Below, piece after piece: positions 6,131 through 6,672 of a DNA stretch of 6,672 nucleotides; within the stretch, counting starts at the first letter, position 1, and each line of letters opens with the position of its first letter. Source of the DNA: Candidatus Poribacteria bacterium (GTDB lineage: Bacteria > Poribacteria > WGA-4E > WGA-3G); the NCBI GenBank assembly GCA_007571355.1, contig RKRO01000389.1, forward strand, positions 1-6,672. Direction: 5' to 3'. Below the pieces are notes generated by a model, which was not told where the DNA came from, did not search any database, and worked only from the letters and a program-made list of their open reading frames with translations. Both the position numbers and the translations under genes were made by a program.

Positions 6131-6601
6131 ATGATGAGTATCAACCTTAGTGAAAAAAGACAGCTGCTCTTAGCAGATTACTGCCAATTTTTGTTAGCAG
6201 GTATTCAAAACTTCACACAGACGCACTTCGCCGATCATAGCGATAACTATAGCCACGATCAACTCAATCGTCTGTTGAATACTCAGCGCATCCCTGCCCG
6301 TGAACGCTGGCGATCCGTGAGAAACGATATTGAGTTTGACGAAGACGGATATCTCCTGTTTGATGATACTGTCATTTCCAAACCATACGCCAAAGAGATT
6401 CAGCCTGTTCGCCGGCAATGGAGCGGTTCAGAAAAGCGAGTTATTCAAGGTATCGGTCTTGTGACGTGCGTCTATGTCAATCCAAAAACGCACCGTTATT
6501 GGATCATTGATTACCGCATCTACGACTATGACCGAGAGGGTAAAACGAAACTACAGCATCTTGAAGACATGTTACGAGTTGTGCTAAATAATGGTTTGTA
6601 A
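6131..6601 (+). pseudogene. Truncated DDE-type transposase, N-terminal half (IS701-like)
   Basis: The frame from ATG 6131 gives 156 residues. It opens with a helical region (LSEKRQLLLADYCQFLLAG, 5-23), continues with a helix-rich segment containing the ARERW motif (56-60), and then EDGYLLFDDT (71-80), where Asp78 or Asp79 is the likely first catalytic aspartate of the RNase H-like fold. WIIDYRIYDYDREGKTK (124-140) is the following strand and loop. Family members are about twice as long and carry a second Asp and a Glu further on; these are absent because a TAA follows NNGL. The next 70 bases do not resemble the expected continuation in any frame I translated, so loss or replacement of the 3' part is more likely than a simple frameshift. 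There is no good ribosome binding site; TTATAC at 6116-6121 is a possible -10. In-frame ATGs at 6113 and 6134 are alternatives. Confidence 0.65.
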
Positions 6602-6672
6602 AATATTGTTTCACAGCAGCCTAATATTTTGTGTGTATTGTTTTTGTTCCATCCTTATGTTATCCTATAAGT

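Larger units (their letters stand above)
6057..6601 (+). mobile_element. Partial insertion sequence (left end and 5' half of the transposase gene)
   Basis: The element comprises the doubled end-like sequence and the transposase remnant. Its left boundary may be at 6057 or at 6086, because either copy of the end could be the true terminus. No inverted counterpart of TTAGGACTTACGCA is found between 6602 and 6672, so the element is either truncated or continues, in altered form, past the edge. Assignment to an IS701-like or related DDE family is tentative. Confidence 0.55.

Noticed and set aside
1..6672. CRISPR array, tRNA or rRNA gene
   Set aside because: No regularly spaced repeats with unique spacers, no cloverleaf-like sequence and no rRNA core motif were seen on either strand.

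Overview
The window is a bacterial chromosomal segment with three complete genes of recognisable families, one unrecognised membrane-protein gene and a broken transposase. Overall style suggests an uncultivated, Candidatus Poribacteria-like or similar marine/environmental bacterium. This rests only on the gene mix (PhyH-family dioxygenase, secreted CehA/McbA-type metallohydrolase, Gfo/Idh/MocA oxidoreductase) together with dispersed palindromic repeats and IS fragments. No rRNA or marker gene is present, so the lineage is an inference.

Layout. Positions 1-155 hold no gene but contain one copy of a dispersed repeat (about 56-112). Three genes follow on the minus strand, transcribed leftward: a CehA-like PHP-fold metallohydrolase (1969-4305), a zinc-ribbon membrane protein with an internal duplication (1008-1919), and a phytanoyl-CoA dioxygenase-like protein (156-923). 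Gaps are 49 and 84 bp, so the first two may share a transcript; the third also has its own plausible promoter. A 220-bp divergent intergenic region (4306-4525) carries opposing promoters and a 22-bp imperfect palindrome. On the plus strand lies a Gfo/Idh/MocA dehydrogenase (4526-5602).

The stretch 5603-6130 has no credible gene. It is a mosaic of repeats: a weak hairpin after the dehydrogenase, a second copy of the left-end dispersed repeat, a GC-rich hairpin with a GAAA loop, an AT-richer hairpin, and a tandemly doubled element that looks like an IS end. The right edge (6131-6601) encodes the N-terminal half of a DDE transposase that stops early.

How the genes may work together: the dehydrogenase and the exported metallohydrolase are divergently arranged over a shared putative operator, which suggests common control. 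With the PhyH-type oxygenase they look like a small-molecule or sugar-derivative catabolic neighbourhood, but no substrate can be read from the sequence. I see no convincing evidence of a wholly new system. The most unusual items are the duplicated zinc-ribbon membrane protein, the palindrome in the divergent promoter, and the layered repeat/IS-end region.
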